A stretch of 64,000 nt of DNA, from positions 248,001 to 312,000 of the forward strand of contig JADJBE010000026.1 in assembly GCA_016703895.1 (NCBI GenBank). The letters are read 5' to 3'. The notes beneath the pieces were generated by a model. It was given only the letters and a program-made list of their open reading frames with translations. It was not told where the DNA came from and did not search any database. A program made the position numbers and the translations under genes. Positions within the stretch are counted from its first letter, which is position 1; every line of letters begins with the position of its first letter. Below, in pieces: positions 1 through 8,636 of the stretch. The stretch comes from Pseudomonadota bacterium (GTDB lineage: Bacteria > Pseudomonadota > Gammaproteobacteria > Steroidobacterales > Steroidobacteraceae).

Positions 1-765
1 CTGGTTCTGTTGTTAGTGGCCATTGCAGGCCTTGGTGCGCTCGGCCGTGGCAAGCCGCGCACCACGACCACAGACGAGCGCCGCGCCGAGGCCGACCGTC
101 ACGGCAATCGACTCTTCTGGCTGGCGCTGATCATTCCGGCGACGGCGCTCATCGGCACGCTGCTGTTCAAGCGCCTGCCCGCGTTCTTCGAGAGCCGCCA
201 GGTGACTCTTATATCTCTGACAATGGGAGTACTGCTGGCGCTCGCGGTCGCCGCAGCGTGGCTGCGGCCTCGACCGCTCGTACCCCTGGAAGAAGGCCGG
301 CGATTGATGGATGCGGTGGGTTGGGCCGCAGTGCTGCCGCAGATGCTCGCCAGCCTCGGTGCCGTTTTCGCGCTCGCCGGCGTCGGCGACGTGATCGGCG
401 AGTTCGCGCGAGACGTCATCCCCGCCGGCAGCTTGCTTGGCGCGGTGGTTGCCTACGGCGTTGGCATGGCGCTGTTCACCATGATCATGGGCAACGCGTT
501 CGCCGCCTTTCCGGTGATGGCTGCCGCGATCGGCGTACCGCTGTTGATTCAGGGCTACGGCGGCAACCCCGCAGTCGTCTGTGCGATCGGGATGTTAGCC
601 GGATTCTGCGGCACACTGATGACGCCGATGGCCGCAAACTTCAATATCGTGCCGGCGGCGCTGCTTGAGCTGCGGGATCGCAATGGCGTGATCCGTGCGC
701 AGATACTCACCGCGCTGCCGTTGCTGGCCGTCAATATCGCCCTGATTTACTTCTTGGCATGGTAG
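1..765 (+). CDS. DUF979 family inner-membrane protein, 5' end cut by window
   Basis: Strongly hydrophobic protein with about six to seven predicted membrane segments in the visible 254 residues. It matches my memory of the DUF979 family, which is about 310 residues long and usually sits directly after a DUF969 gene, so a DUF969 partner would be expected just left of the window. The frame is open to base 1 without a convincing start, so the N-terminus is missing. The C-terminal half has the small-residue-rich pattern GFCGTLMTPMAANFN. A permease-like role, possibly peptide or amino-acid related, is often assumed for the pair but is not shown here. Confidence 0.75.
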   Translation: MVLLLVAIAGLGALGRGKPRTTTTDERRAEADRHGNRLFWLALIIPATALIGTLLFKRLPAFFESRQVTLISLTMGVLLALAVAAAWLRPRPLVPLEEGRRLMDAVGWAAVLPQMLASLGAVFALAGVGDVIGEFARDVIPAGSLLGAVVAYGVGMALFTMIMGNAFAAFPVMAAAIGVPLLIQGYGGNPAVVCAIGMLAGFCGTLMTPMAANFNIVPAALLELRDRNGVIRAQILTALPLLAVNIALIYFLAW

Positions 766-815
766 TACGCCGCCCCTAGAATCGCAGCTGGCTGCTCCAT
801 CGTCAGGTCATTTAG

Positions 816-1448
816 ATGAAATTGCTACTCGTCCCACTGCTGATTGTTGTTACCACTTTTGGCGTCAACGCACGAGCCGCAGAAGCCGTGCCTGCTGGTC
901 ACTACACACTCGATAAGTCGCACTCGTCGATCACTTTCAAACTGAGCCACATTGGGTTCTCTTACTACACGGGATCATTCGCGCGTTTTGATGCAACGCT
1001 GGATTTCGACCCCGCCCAGCTTGCGACCGCAAAGCTCGCGGCGTCGATTGATGTCAGCTCGCTCGTCATTCCAGCGCCACCTGAGGGCTTTCTGGCAACG
1101 TTGTTAGGCCCTGAATGGCTGAATGCAGGCGAGTTTCCGCGAATGACGTACCGCTCGACCAAGGTCACCTCCACGGGAGCTAACACGGCGAAGGCCGAGG
1201 GTGAACTCACACTCAACGGCAAGACGGTGCCCGTCAGGCTCGACGTCACGTTCAATGGCGGCTATGCGGGCATGGCGGGCTTCGACCCGAATGCCCGCGT
1301 GGGGTTCTCAGCGCAAGGTCGTCTGAAGCGCTCCGATTTTGACATTCTGACGGGGATTCCGCCGGCAGGCTCGACCATGGGCGTCGGCGATGCAGTGACC
1401 TTCACGATCGAGACCGAGTTCAGCGGTCCGGCGATGGCGAAACCATAG
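816..1448 (+). CDS. YceI-like periplasmic polyisoprenoid-binding protein
   Basis: 210 residues starting with a clear Sec signal peptide that ends near ARA (residues 20-22). The mature part begins GHYTLDKSHSSITFKLSHIG, the hallmark N-terminal strand of the YceI lipocalin-like barrel, and ends in the usual VTFTIETEF strand. YceI proteins bind long isoprenoid chains such as ubiquinone precursors in the periplasm; the ligand here is unknown. The ATG at 816 is the only start that keeps the signal peptide. The next frame begins only 5 bases after its stop. Confidence 0.9.
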   Translation: MKLLLVPLLIVVTTFGVNARAAEAVPAGHYTLDKSHSSITFKLSHIGFSYYTGSFARFDATLDFDPAQLATAKLAASIDVSSLVIPAPPEGFLATLLGPEWLNAGEFPRMTYRSTKVTSTGANTAKAEGELTLNGKTVPVRLDVTFNGGYAGMAGFDPNARVGFSAQGRLKRSDFDILTGIPPAGSTMGVGDAVTFTIETEFSGPAMAKP

Positions 1449-1452
1449 TTAC

Positions 1453-1788
1453 GTGCGGAATTATGGAGTAGCGAAGTCGGCCGTACCGCAAGCTCAAGAG
1501 ACCATCAGTTACAACCTACCGGCCCTCAAAATCGACCGCACGTTCTTCTATTTTGCTGCGTTCAAAAACGATGTGGGCATATATCCGCCAGTGTCGGACG
1601 ATGCGCGGCTGAAGAAGCTGCTAACGCCCTATGGCAACGAGAAAGGCAACCTCAGGTTCCCGCTCGATGACGCCATGCCGTACGATCTCGTTGCGCGCAT
1701 TGCTGCCGCGCTGGCCAAGCAGTATTCGACCTCGACAAGGTTTGATGCGTTGGTTTGTGTTGCTCAATCTTGCGGCATGTCCGTATGA
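1453..1788 (+). CDS. DUF1801 (YdhG-like) protein, N-terminally shortened
   Basis: 111 residues. The core ETISYNLPAL, YFAAFKNDVGIYP, NLRFPLDDAMPYDL is the DUF1801 or YdhG_2 fold, a family sometimes called iron-chaperone-like. Family members normally have about 25-30 more N-terminal residues (a helix with YI and ARP-type motifs) that are absent here. Only a GTG codon is available, 5 bases after the YceI stop, and the first 9 residues have no family similarity that I recognise. The C-terminus is about 15 residues longer than usual and rich in Cys. It is either a translationally coupled short form or a decayed remnant. Confidence 0.6.
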   Translation: MRNYGVAKSAVPQAQETISYNLPALKIDRTFFYFAAFKNDVGIYPPVSDDARLKKLLTPYGNEKGNLRFPLDDAMPYDLVARIAAALAKQYSTSTRFDALVCVAQSCGMSV

Positions 1789-1824
1789 TCAACTGGTAGC
1801 TTGAACGGCGACAGTGGAGTGACA

Positions 1825-3096
1825 ATGGAGACCCTGGTGACAGTGATCGCCACAGCGCTGGTGACGGTGCTGGTGGGAATATTCGCGGTCAATTTTGTCA
1901 CTTCCGAGAAGAGACTGGCGCGCCGTCCGCGCAGGCTATACGGCATAGAGAAAGCCGACTTCACCCGCGCTCTGGGAGTCTTGTTAGGGCCGGCTGTTTT
2001 GGCGGGTAATCGCATCGATACGCTGGTAAACGGCCGACAGATCTTTCCGGCGATGCTCGCGGCAATCGACGGGGCGCGCAAAACCATCACTTTCGAGACA
2101 TTCATCTACTGGGCCGACCCGGTGGGTCAAGCATTCAAAGAGGCGCTGTGTACGGCGGCGCAACGCGGCGTCAAGGTGCATGTACTCATCGACTGGGTTG
2201 GTGGGCGCAACCTCGATCGAGGCCTGCACGCCACATTGCTCGACGCCGGCGTCGAAGTACAACTCTACCATCCGCTAAACTGGTATCACCTGCACCGCAT
2301 GAATAACCGCACGCATCGCAAGCTGTTAGTCATCGACGGTCGCGTCGGCTTTACCGGTGGCGTCGGCATCGCGCGTATCTGGTCGGGTGACGCTGAAGAC
2401 GAAGAGCATTGGCGTGACACACACTACCGCGTGGAGGGCCCGGTGGTGGCACAGATGCAGGCTGCGTTTCTAGACAACTGGATGAAGAGCACGGGTCATG
2501 TGCTGCACGGAGAAGACTACTTTCCGGAGCTGTCGCCACTGGGCAGTTCGCGCGCACAGATGTTCACGAGCTCCGCGCAGCAAGGTGCCGACAGCATGCA
2601 GTTGATGGTGGCATTGGCGCTCGGCGCTGCCTCACGGGAGATCTGGATCCAGAACGCGTACTTCGTACCCGATGAGCTGACCACTGAGGGTCTGGTCGAT
2701 GCGGCCCAACGCGGCGTCAAGGTGCGCATCATGGTGCCGGGAGCGGTCACCGACGCTGACGTCGTACGCCGAGCCTCGCAGGCTTCGTGGGGACGACTGA
2801 TGGCCGCCGGTATCGAGATTTTCGAGTACCAGCCGACGATGCTTCATTGCAAGGTGATGGTGGTCGATGGACAGTGGTGCTCGCTCGGATCAGCCAATTT
2901 CGATACTCGCTCGTTCCGCGTCAACGACGAAGCAAATCTGAATGTCTGGGACGAACAGTTTGCAGCACAGCAATTGGCGCTAATGCACGATGATCTAAAA
3001 CGTTGTGAGCGCTATGACTATGGACGTTGGCGCAGGCGACCGCTGCAGCGTCGAATCATCGAACGAGCCGCAGGGATGCTGCGCTCGCAGTTGTAA
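1825..3096 (+). CDS. cls: Cardiolipin synthase / phospholipase D-like transferase
   Basis: 423 residues from the ATG at 1825, chosen over the TTG at 1801 because a GGAG box lies 5-6 bases upstream and the product then starts with a membrane helix (residues 3-24). Two HKD phospholipase D motifs are present: HRKLLVIDG from residue 164 and HCKVMVVDG from residue 341, each followed by a GG/GS-containing segment. This is the architecture of ClsA/ClsB-type enzymes, which condense phospholipid head groups into cardiolipin at the inner membrane. Only one N-terminal membrane helix is seen, more like ClsB or ClsC than ClsA. It is convergent with the kinase gene, separated by 13 bases. Confidence 0.85.
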   Translation: METLVTVIATALVTVLVGIFAVNFVTSEKRLARRPRRLYGIEKADFTRALGVLLGPAVLAGNRIDTLVNGRQIFPAMLAAIDGARKTITFETFIYWADPVGQAFKEALCTAAQRGVKVHVLIDWVGGRNLDRGLHATLLDAGVEVQLYHPLNWYHLHRMNNRTHRKLLVIDGRVGFTGGVGIARIWSGDAEDEEHWRDTHYRVEGPVVAQMQAAFLDNWMKSTGHVLHGEDYFPELSPLGSSRAQMFTSSAQQGADSMQLMVALALGAASREIWIQNAYFVPDELTTEGLVDAAQRGVKVRIMVPGAVTDADVVRRASQASWGRLMAAGIEIFEYQPTMLHCKVMVVDGQWCSLGSANFDTRSFRVNDEANLNVWDEQFAAQQLALMHDDLKRCERYDYGRWRRRPLQRRIIERAAGMLRSQL

Positions 3097-3109
3097 GCAA
3101 CAACCGTTA

Positions 3110-4444
3110 TCACCGGCGGGGTACCGTCACGGTAACGACGCTGCCTCCTCCGTCGCGCACGCTAAATTGCACCGCGCCACCCATTCCTCGCGCTCGATGA
3201 CGCATGCCGCTCAGACCATGATGCGTGGCCAGCGAGACCGCATCGGCTGCCATGCCGACGCCGTCGTCCGCAATAGTAATCTGCAGTTTCTCATCGTCGA
3301 CCGCAGCTTCGAGCCACGCATTCTTGGCCTGCGCATGTTTGAGAATGTTGTTGATGCACTCCTGCACAATGCGAAACAGGTTGATTCGCACATCGTCGGC
3401 GAGCGCCGGTTCCGCCTGCGGCAGCGATATATCGTGACTCAGACCAGCGGAGGCACAGGCCTGCTCCATTTGCCAGCGCAGCGCGACGAACAATCCCAGA
3501 TTGTCCAATAGAGTTGGCCGCAGACCTTCGATCACGCGACGTTTGAACTGCACGCCGTCATCGAGCGCTTTGTCGATGCGAGCGAAGCGAGCAGCGCTTG
3601 CTGCATCGTCAGCGGGCAACACTGACTTGAGCTGCTGTAGATCCATCCGCGCTGCTACCAGCAGTCCACCCAGCTCATCGTGCAGCTCGCGCGCCAGCGA
3701 CGCGCGCTCTTTTTCTACCGTGGCCTGCAGATGGCTTGTTAGCGCTGCGAGTTCGCGAGTGCGTTCCTCTACCGCATCCTCCAGCGCGCGTTTGTGCGCC
3801 GCCTGCTGCCGTGACTGTTGCACGCCCGCCCGAGCGACCAATGCCAGGAGCCCGACCAGTGTGGCCGCAATGCAAACTAGCAGCCATTGAGTCTGGCGGT
3901 GCTCCGCTTGCCACTCCTGACTGCGCTGCGAGACGTTGGCGCGCTCGCGCCCGTGGACCTCGAAGATTACTAAGGCGAGTTGGTTAGTGGTGCGATCGTT
4001 GAGGCCAGTGGCCAGGAGCTCGAGCGCTGCGTCGCGACCGCGTTGCTCGTACAAATCGTTCAGGCTAAACAACTGCCCGAATCGCACGCCGACGAGCGAC
4101 GATATCTCGCGGTACTCCGACGGGCCGCGCGAACCCTCAGCCATCGAAAGATGCACGAGTTGGTCAAGCATACTCGGCGCTTGCGCCACAACCTCTTGAA
4201 ACTGCGCTTTTTGTTCGAGGTCTCCAGAGAGCACGTAGCTCCGCACGCGGGCGTCCGCGTTGCTCACCAGCACCTCCAGCTCGGAAAGCTTGGCCAACCG
4301 ATCAAGCGAGTATTGAATATCAAGCGCTGTACGCTGGGCGATGCCGCGGCGTACCTCACTGACGACCATTAGACCGGCAACGCTGGCAACCGCGAGGGTG
4401 GCCAACACCCAGACCAGCCATGATTGCGAACGCTGGCGAGTCAA
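3110..4444 (-). CDS. CHASE3-type sensor histidine kinase, NarX/DegS class
   Basis: About 444 residues. A membrane helix (about 10-30) precedes a periplasmic four-helix region of about 150 residues with the pattern ADARVRSYVLSGDLEQKAQF, typical of CHASE3 sensors. A second membrane helix and a coiled coil follow (VEERTRELAALTSHLQ). HisKA_3 has its phospho-acceptor in ELHDELGG (His about 255), then HATPase with DDGVGM. I prefer a TTG start at 4444 because it forms a TTGA overlap with the stop of the upstream hsmA gene. An ATG at 4501 would overlap that gene by about 60 bases and has no ribosome site. No response regulator is adjacent, so the partner must be elsewhere. Confidence 0.8.
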   Translation of the reverse strand: MTRQRSQSWLVWVLATLAVASVAGLMVVSEVRRGIAQRTALDIQYSLDRLAKLSELEVLVSNADARVRSYVLSGDLEQKAQFQEVVAQAPSMLDQLVHLSMAEGSRGPSEYREISSLVGVRFGQLFSLNDLYEQRGRDAALELLATGLNDRTTNQLALVIFEVHGRERANVSQRSQEWQAEHRQTQWLLVCIAATLVGLLALVARAGVQQSRQQAAHKRALEDAVEERTRELAALTSHLQATVEKERASLARELHDELGGLLVAARMDLQQLKSVLPADDAASAARFARIDKALDDGVQFKRRVIEGLRPTLLDNLGLFVALRWQMEQACASAGLSHDISLPQAEPALADDVRINLFRIVQECINNILKHAQAKNAWLEAAVDDEKLQITIADDGVGMAADAVSLATHHGLSGMRHRARGMGGAVQFSVRDGGGSVVTVTVPRR

Positions 4445-4821
4445 ACGCGCTGCATACCTACCCAAACGCCGGTAGCGTAAGACGCCACCCAAACGAACCA
4501 TACTGGCACAGCATAGCGGTGAAATGATGTGAGGACTGTCTGACGTCCCGTCCAACGCGCCCAGGTGCCGACGACTGCCAGAATGATCATTAGAACGAGG
4601 CCGGTGTACCCCGCGATCGTATGCAGGTCCCACTTGATCGGACCATCGACGGACATGCCCATCATCTGAGTCGCGAGTACGTCTGCCGCGAGGCCGAACC
4701 AGATCAATACAATGGGTCCCGTCGTGAGGACTTTCATACGCCAGTTGCGCCAGATGGCAATGCTGTAAAGCAGCAGCGCAGTAGTGATGGATATGACGGA
4801 GACGAGGATAATGGGTTTCAC
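4441..4821 (-). CDS. HsmA family membrane protein
   Basis: 126 residues from GTG 4821, with GGAG about 10 bases upstream; an ATG at 4854 would add 11 polar residues. Four membrane helices with the segments GPIVLIWFGLAADVLATQMMG, IAGYTGLVLMIILAVVG and VPVWFVWVASYATGVW are characteristic of the small HsmA-like family (TIGR03987), whose function is unknown. It is the first gene of a two-gene unit with the CHASE3 kinase, coupled by a 4-base overlap, so the membrane protein may feed the sensor. That link is inference from coupling only. Confidence 0.7.
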   Translation of the reverse strand: MKPIILVSVISITTALLLYSIAIWRNWRMKVLTTGPIVLIWFGLAADVLATQMMGMSVDGPIKWDLHTIAGYTGLVLMIILAVVGTWARWTGRQTVLTSFHRYAVPVWFVWVASYATGVWVGMQRV

Positions 4822-4877
4822 GCTTGCTACACTCCGAGAGGCGATGTGTCGCATTCTAAACCAACTCCAGACACTGC

Positions 4878-5878
4878 GTGTCTAAGCTGACGCGGGATAT
4901 GGCCGAGCGGTTTGCCCGGCTGACTCTCGGGCACGTCACGCGCGAGTTCCCTAACAAACTGGACCATGTGCTGGCGAGCGCCGCAGATGTGGCGGGCCCG
5001 GCTGAATTGCACCCGGTGTTCTACGGCAGCTTCGACTGGCATAGCTGCGTCCATGGCTGGTGGCAACTGCTGCGGCTGGCCAGTTTGCACCCGACCCTGG
5101 GTGCCGCGAGTGAAATACGCGCGCAGGCTGGTCGTACGCTGGTGCCGGACAAGGTCGCTGGCGAACTTGCGTATCTCGCGCGCCCGGAGTCGGCCGGCTT
5201 CGAGCGCCCGTACGGCTGGGGCTGGTTGCTCGCGCTACACGCCGCAGCACAGCAACAGTCCGAGCAAGTGTGGGCCGCGAACCTCCAGCCCCTCGCTCAG
5301 GCTTTCGCGGCACGCTTTACCAGCTATCTGCCGCGGCTCACCTATCCGGTGCGCGTCGGCACTCACTACAACACCAGCTTTGCGCTAGTGCTGGCGCTCG
5401 ACTGGGCGCGTGGCAACGACACAGCTCTCGTAGAGCTGATCGAGCAACGCGCTCGCCACTGGTTTCTAACCGACCGCGACTGCCAAGCGTGGGAGCCGAG
5501 CGGCGACGACTTTCTGTCGTCGGCGTTGTGCGAAGCGCTATTGATGAGCCGTGTACTGCCACCGGAAGAATTCGTTGTATGGTTCGACCGGTTTCTACCT
5601 GCTTGACAGCGGGTCGGCCTGTGACCCTGCTAACACCCGCGACGGTGTCAGATCGTACTGACGGCAAGACCGTGCATCTGGACGGTCTTAATCTGAGCCG
5701 CGCCTGGTGCTGGCGGTCGATTGCGCTCGCGCTTGGGAACACCCATCCCGTAGCGCCATTGGCGCTCGCCGCCGCGCAGCGACATCTCGATACGAGCCTG
5801 CCGCATGTGGCGGGAGATTACTCGGGCGAGCACTGGCTAGCCAGCTTCGCACTGCTCGCGCTCACAGCTGAGGAATGA
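4878..5878 (+). pseudogene. DUF2891 family protein, single frameshift
   Basis: Two adjacent frames together make one DUF2891 protein of about 333 residues. The first (4878-5606) runs to WFDRFLPA and stops at TGA. The second frame continues with LLTPATVSDRTDGK, HLDGLNLSRAWCWR and LPHVAGDYSGEHWLASFALLAL, the conserved C-terminal half of the family. Restoring one T in the TT at 5603-5604 joins them as LPALTAGRPVTLLTPATV. The family forms an alpha/alpha-toroid-like fold of unknown activity. The stop at 5876-5878 overlaps an ATG at 5875. Whether the lesion is real or a sequencing error cannot be told from the sequence. Confidence 0.8.
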
Positions 5879-5928
5879 CGCATCAGCGCATTGTATGGAC
5901 TGATAGCGCGCTAGAATGCCGTTCGTAC

Positions 5929-6723
5929 ATGAAACGGCTCACCCTGACAATTTGCACTGTGCTGGCAGCTTTGGCCCTCAGTCTGGCGCATGGCCAGTCC
6001 AGTTCGAGTCTCGATGAAGCGCGCGTCGTGGCGGTCCATCAAGCAGTCCTCGCGCTCGATGAACACCTGGACCAGCCAAAAATGGAGCGCGGCGGCCTCG
6101 ACGCGGCGGTGTTCACGGTGTTCGCCTGGCAGCAGGCGCGTACACCCGAGGAAGACGCGAAGGTCGTTGCGATCGGGCGCGAGAAACTCGCTGCCATTCG
6201 CCGGATGGCGGCCTGGTACCCCAGCAAGATTGGCATTGCGAAGAGCGCCGACGAACTCATCGCGCTCAATGCAGCGGGCCGCAAAGCCGCCGTGATCGGC
6301 CTGCTCAACGCGACGCAACTGGGGCGCGCGCTGGTAACGCGGCTGCATGATCTCGGCGTGATCATCGACGTGTCACAACTGTCCTCGGCGGCGTTTGAAC
6401 AAACGGTCGCCCGGTCGCGCGCGCCAGTGGTCGCCTCCCGTTCGGCCGTGCGTGCGCTGCCGAAAGCCACCGTAGTCGATCTCGTCGACACGATCGACTA
6501 CGTGGTCAAGCTGGTAGGCGTGGCCCACGTCGGCATTTCCAGTGATTTCGAACACGCCGGCGGTATCGTTGGCTACGGCAATGCAAGTGAGGCTATCAAC
6601 ATCACTCGTGAGCTGCTGCGGCGCGGTTACAACGACGTAGAGATAGGCAAGGTCTGGAGCGGCAACTGGATTCGGGTGCTGCGTGAAGTTGAGAAGCTGC
6701 GTGGAGATACGAGCAATGACTGA
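5929..6723 (+). CDS. Secreted peptidase M19 (membrane dipeptidase)-like protein, active site degraded
   Basis: 264 residues from ATG 5929 with a signal peptide ending at AHG-QS; an in-frame ATG at 5875 would add 18 non-signal residues. The fold is recognisable as M19: a DxHxD motif survives (residues 44-48), as do the TVVDLVDTIDYVVKLVGVAHVGISSDFEH block and the C-terminal GNWIRVLREVE. The bridging Glu (normally in VEGGH) is replaced, DLSH reads DVSQ, and SHS reads SRS, so three metal ligands are gone. About 100 residues between these motifs are also missing compared with active enzymes of 350-400 residues. Probably a non-catalytic paralogue. The stop overlaps the next start in ATGACTGA. Confidence 0.7.
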   Translation: MKRLTLTICTVLAALALSLAHGQSSSSLDEARVVAVHQAVLALDEHLDQPKMERGGLDAAVFTVFAWQQARTPEEDAKVVAIGREKLAAIRRMAAWYPSKIGIAKSADELIALNAAGRKAAVIGLLNATQLGRALVTRLHDLGVIIDVSQLSSAAFEQTVARSRAPVVASRSAVRALPKATVVDLVDTIDYVVKLVGVAHVGISSDFEHAGGIVGYGNASEAINITRELLRRGYNDVEIGKVWSGNWIRVLREVEKLRGDTSND

Positions 6724-7810
6724 CGGCTGGCACGACGTAGGCGACGCAGCGGATTTAGCGCAACGACCACTGCAACAGATCCTCGCCGGACAAACCAAGA
6801 TTGCCTTGTCATTTATCGACGGGGAGTTCGCAGCAATCCATGGCGCCTGCAACCATGTCGGCGGACCACTGGGGCAAGGCACGCTCGATGGGGACTATGT
6901 CGTCTGTCCATGGCACAACTGGAAGTTCCATCGCGTCACCGGCGAGGGGGAACCAGGCTACGAAGAAGACCGCGTGCCGCGATTCGAATGCAAAGTGGAA
7001 CGCGGCCGTTTGTTAGTTCGAGATAAGCCGCTGACCACGCGCAATCGACGGCCACACACACCCCACTCACTCGATCGCGAGCTCGGCCGAGAGCCTGGCC
7101 CGCTGCGCGTGGTGGGCATATCGACCACAGTCATGGACCAGCAGTTTCCGCGCTACTCCACTTCTGAGGCATTGCTTGAGACCGCGCTCGACCATGCGCG
7201 TAGTAAATACGAGATCGACACGCGCCTGGTTCGACTACGCGAACTGTCGTTTAGGGCCTGCGAGGGCTACTACTCGAAGAGCGCGCGGGCCTGCACCTGG
7301 CCCTGTAGCATTTCGCAGATGGACCCTGACGATGGCATGAATGCTGTGTATGAGAACCTGGTGTACTGGGCCGACGTGGTGCTGGTTGCCACGCCGATTC
7401 GCTGGGGTGCCGCAAGTTCGCTGTACTTTAAAATGGCGGAGCGGCTGAACACCGTGCAGAACCAGATCACGCTACGCAACCGCGTGATGCTGCGCGACAA
7501 GGTGGCGGGCTTTATCATTACCGGCGGGCAGGACAACATCCAGGCAGTCGCCGGACAGATGATGCTGTTCTTTGGCGAGTTAGGTATGCAGTTCCCACAG
7601 TTTCCGTTTATCGCGCACAGCCGCGGCTGGACCGCAGAGGACATGGAGCGAAACGTGGCCGTGGTCCAACAGAGCGACGAGTTGCGCGATGGTGCGCGCG
7701 CCCTGCTCGATCGCTGCCTCGACCTTGCCAATCGATTGCAGCAAAGTGCTTCCCCCCCGTTTCAAAAATCCGGCCGGAAAGCGTCCGGTCTCGAGAAAAG
7801 ACATGACTGA
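6716..7810 (+). CDS. Rieske ferredoxin fused to flavodoxin-like NAD(P)H-dependent reductase
   Basis: 364 residues from ATG 6716, inside the 8-base overlap with the upstream gene. Residues about 1-105 are a soluble Rieske domain: CNHVGG and CPWHNWKF supply the Cys-His pairs for a 2Fe-2S cluster. Residues about 125-340 are a flavodoxin-fold FMN reductase domain (LRVVGISTTVMDQ; ENLVYWADVVLVATPIRWG; KVAGFIITGGQDNIQ). A Cys-containing segment SKSARACTWPCS lies where related NADPH-FMN reductases carry a CxxC or CxxxC. The fusion suggests that electrons pass from FMN to the iron-sulfur cluster within one chain. It is coupled to yghU by another ATGACTGA overlap. Substrate unknown. Confidence 0.8.
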   Translation: MTDGWHDVGDAADLAQRPLQQILAGQTKIALSFIDGEFAAIHGACNHVGGPLGQGTLDGDYVVCPWHNWKFHRVTGEGEPGYEEDRVPRFECKVERGRLLVRDKPLTTRNRRPHTPHSLDRELGREPGPLRVVGISTTVMDQQFPRYSTSEALLETALDHARSKYEIDTRLVRLRELSFRACEGYYSKSARACTWPCSISQMDPDDGMNAVYENLVYWADVVLVATPIRWGAASSLYFKMAERLNTVQNQITLRNRVMLRDKVAGFIITGGQDNIQAVAGQMMLFFGELGMQFPQFPFIAHSRGWTAEDMERNVAVVQQSDELRDGARALLDRCLDLANRLQQSASPPFQKSGRKASGLEKRHD

Positions 7811-8636
7811 CTACACACCACCCAAGATCTGGACCTGGGACACCGAGCTGGGCGGCACCTGGGGCAAGATCAATCGGCCGACAGCGGGCGCACGCTACGA
7901 GAAAGACCTGCCCGTCGGCAAGCATCCCTTACAACTGTATTCACTGGGGACACCGAACGGCGTCAAAGTCACGATCCTGCTGGAGGAATTGCTCGCGCTC
8001 GGTCACAGCGGCGCGGAATATGACGCGTGGCTGATCAAGATCAATGACGAGGAGCAGTTCAGCAGCGGCTTTGTCGCCGCCAATCCAAATTCCAAGATTC
8101 CGGCGCTGGTCGATCGCAGCGGTGCTACGCCAATCCGCGTGTTCGAGTCCGGCGCCATACTGCTTTATCTGGCGGAAAAGTTCGACGCCTTCCTGCCGAG
8201 CGATGCGGCCACTCGTGCCGAGTGTTACTCCTGGTTGTTCTGGCAGATGGGCAGTGCGCCATTCCTGGGCGGTGGCTTCGGACACTTTTATGCCTACGCG
8301 CCGATCAAGATCGAGTACGCGATCAACCGGTACGCCATGGAAGTAAAGCGCCAACTCGACGTGCTCGACCGCCGGCTCGCGGCAACGCCCTACGTAGCGG
8401 GCACTGACTACACGATCGCGGACATGGCGATCTGGCCGTGGTACGGCAATGTTGTCCAAGGGACGGCCTATGAAGCGGGCGAGTTTCTGCAGGTGCAGGA
8501 ATACAAACACGTGATCCGCTGGGCCGACGCAATCGGCGCGCGACCCGCAGTCAAACGCGGCCGGCGAGTCAATCGAACGATGGGCGATCCTGCCGACCAG
8601 TTAGCGGAGCGGCACGACGCCAGCGACTTCGAGTAA
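7803..8636 (+). CDS. yghU: Glutathione-dependent disulfide-bond oxidoreductase, YghU type
   Basis: 277 residues. The N-terminal extension YTPPKIWTWD and NRPTAGARYEKDLPVGKHPLQLYSLGTPNG is the signature of the YghU/Ure2p-like nu-class glutathione transferases. It is followed by the thioredoxin-like half (NPNSKIPALVD, FESGAILLYLAEKF) and the helical C-terminal half (YTIADMAIWPWYG). YghU reduces organic disulfides and peroxides with two glutathiones. The start is the ATG at 7803 in the overlap with the Rieske fusion; longer starts lie inside that gene. The 3' end overlaps the convergent redoxin gene by 36 bases. Confidence 0.92.
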   Translation: MTDYTPPKIWTWDTELGGTWGKINRPTAGARYEKDLPVGKHPLQLYSLGTPNGVKVTILLEELLALGHSGAEYDAWLIKINDEEQFSSGFVAANPNSKIPALVDRSGATPIRVFESGAILLYLAEKFDAFLPSDAATRAECYSWLFWQMGSAPFLGGGFGHFYAYAPIKIEYAINRYAMEVKRQLDVLDRRLAATPYVAGTDYTIADMAIWPWYGNVVQGTAYEAGEFLQVQEYKHVIRWADAIGARPAVKRGRRVNRTMGDPADQLAERHDASDFE

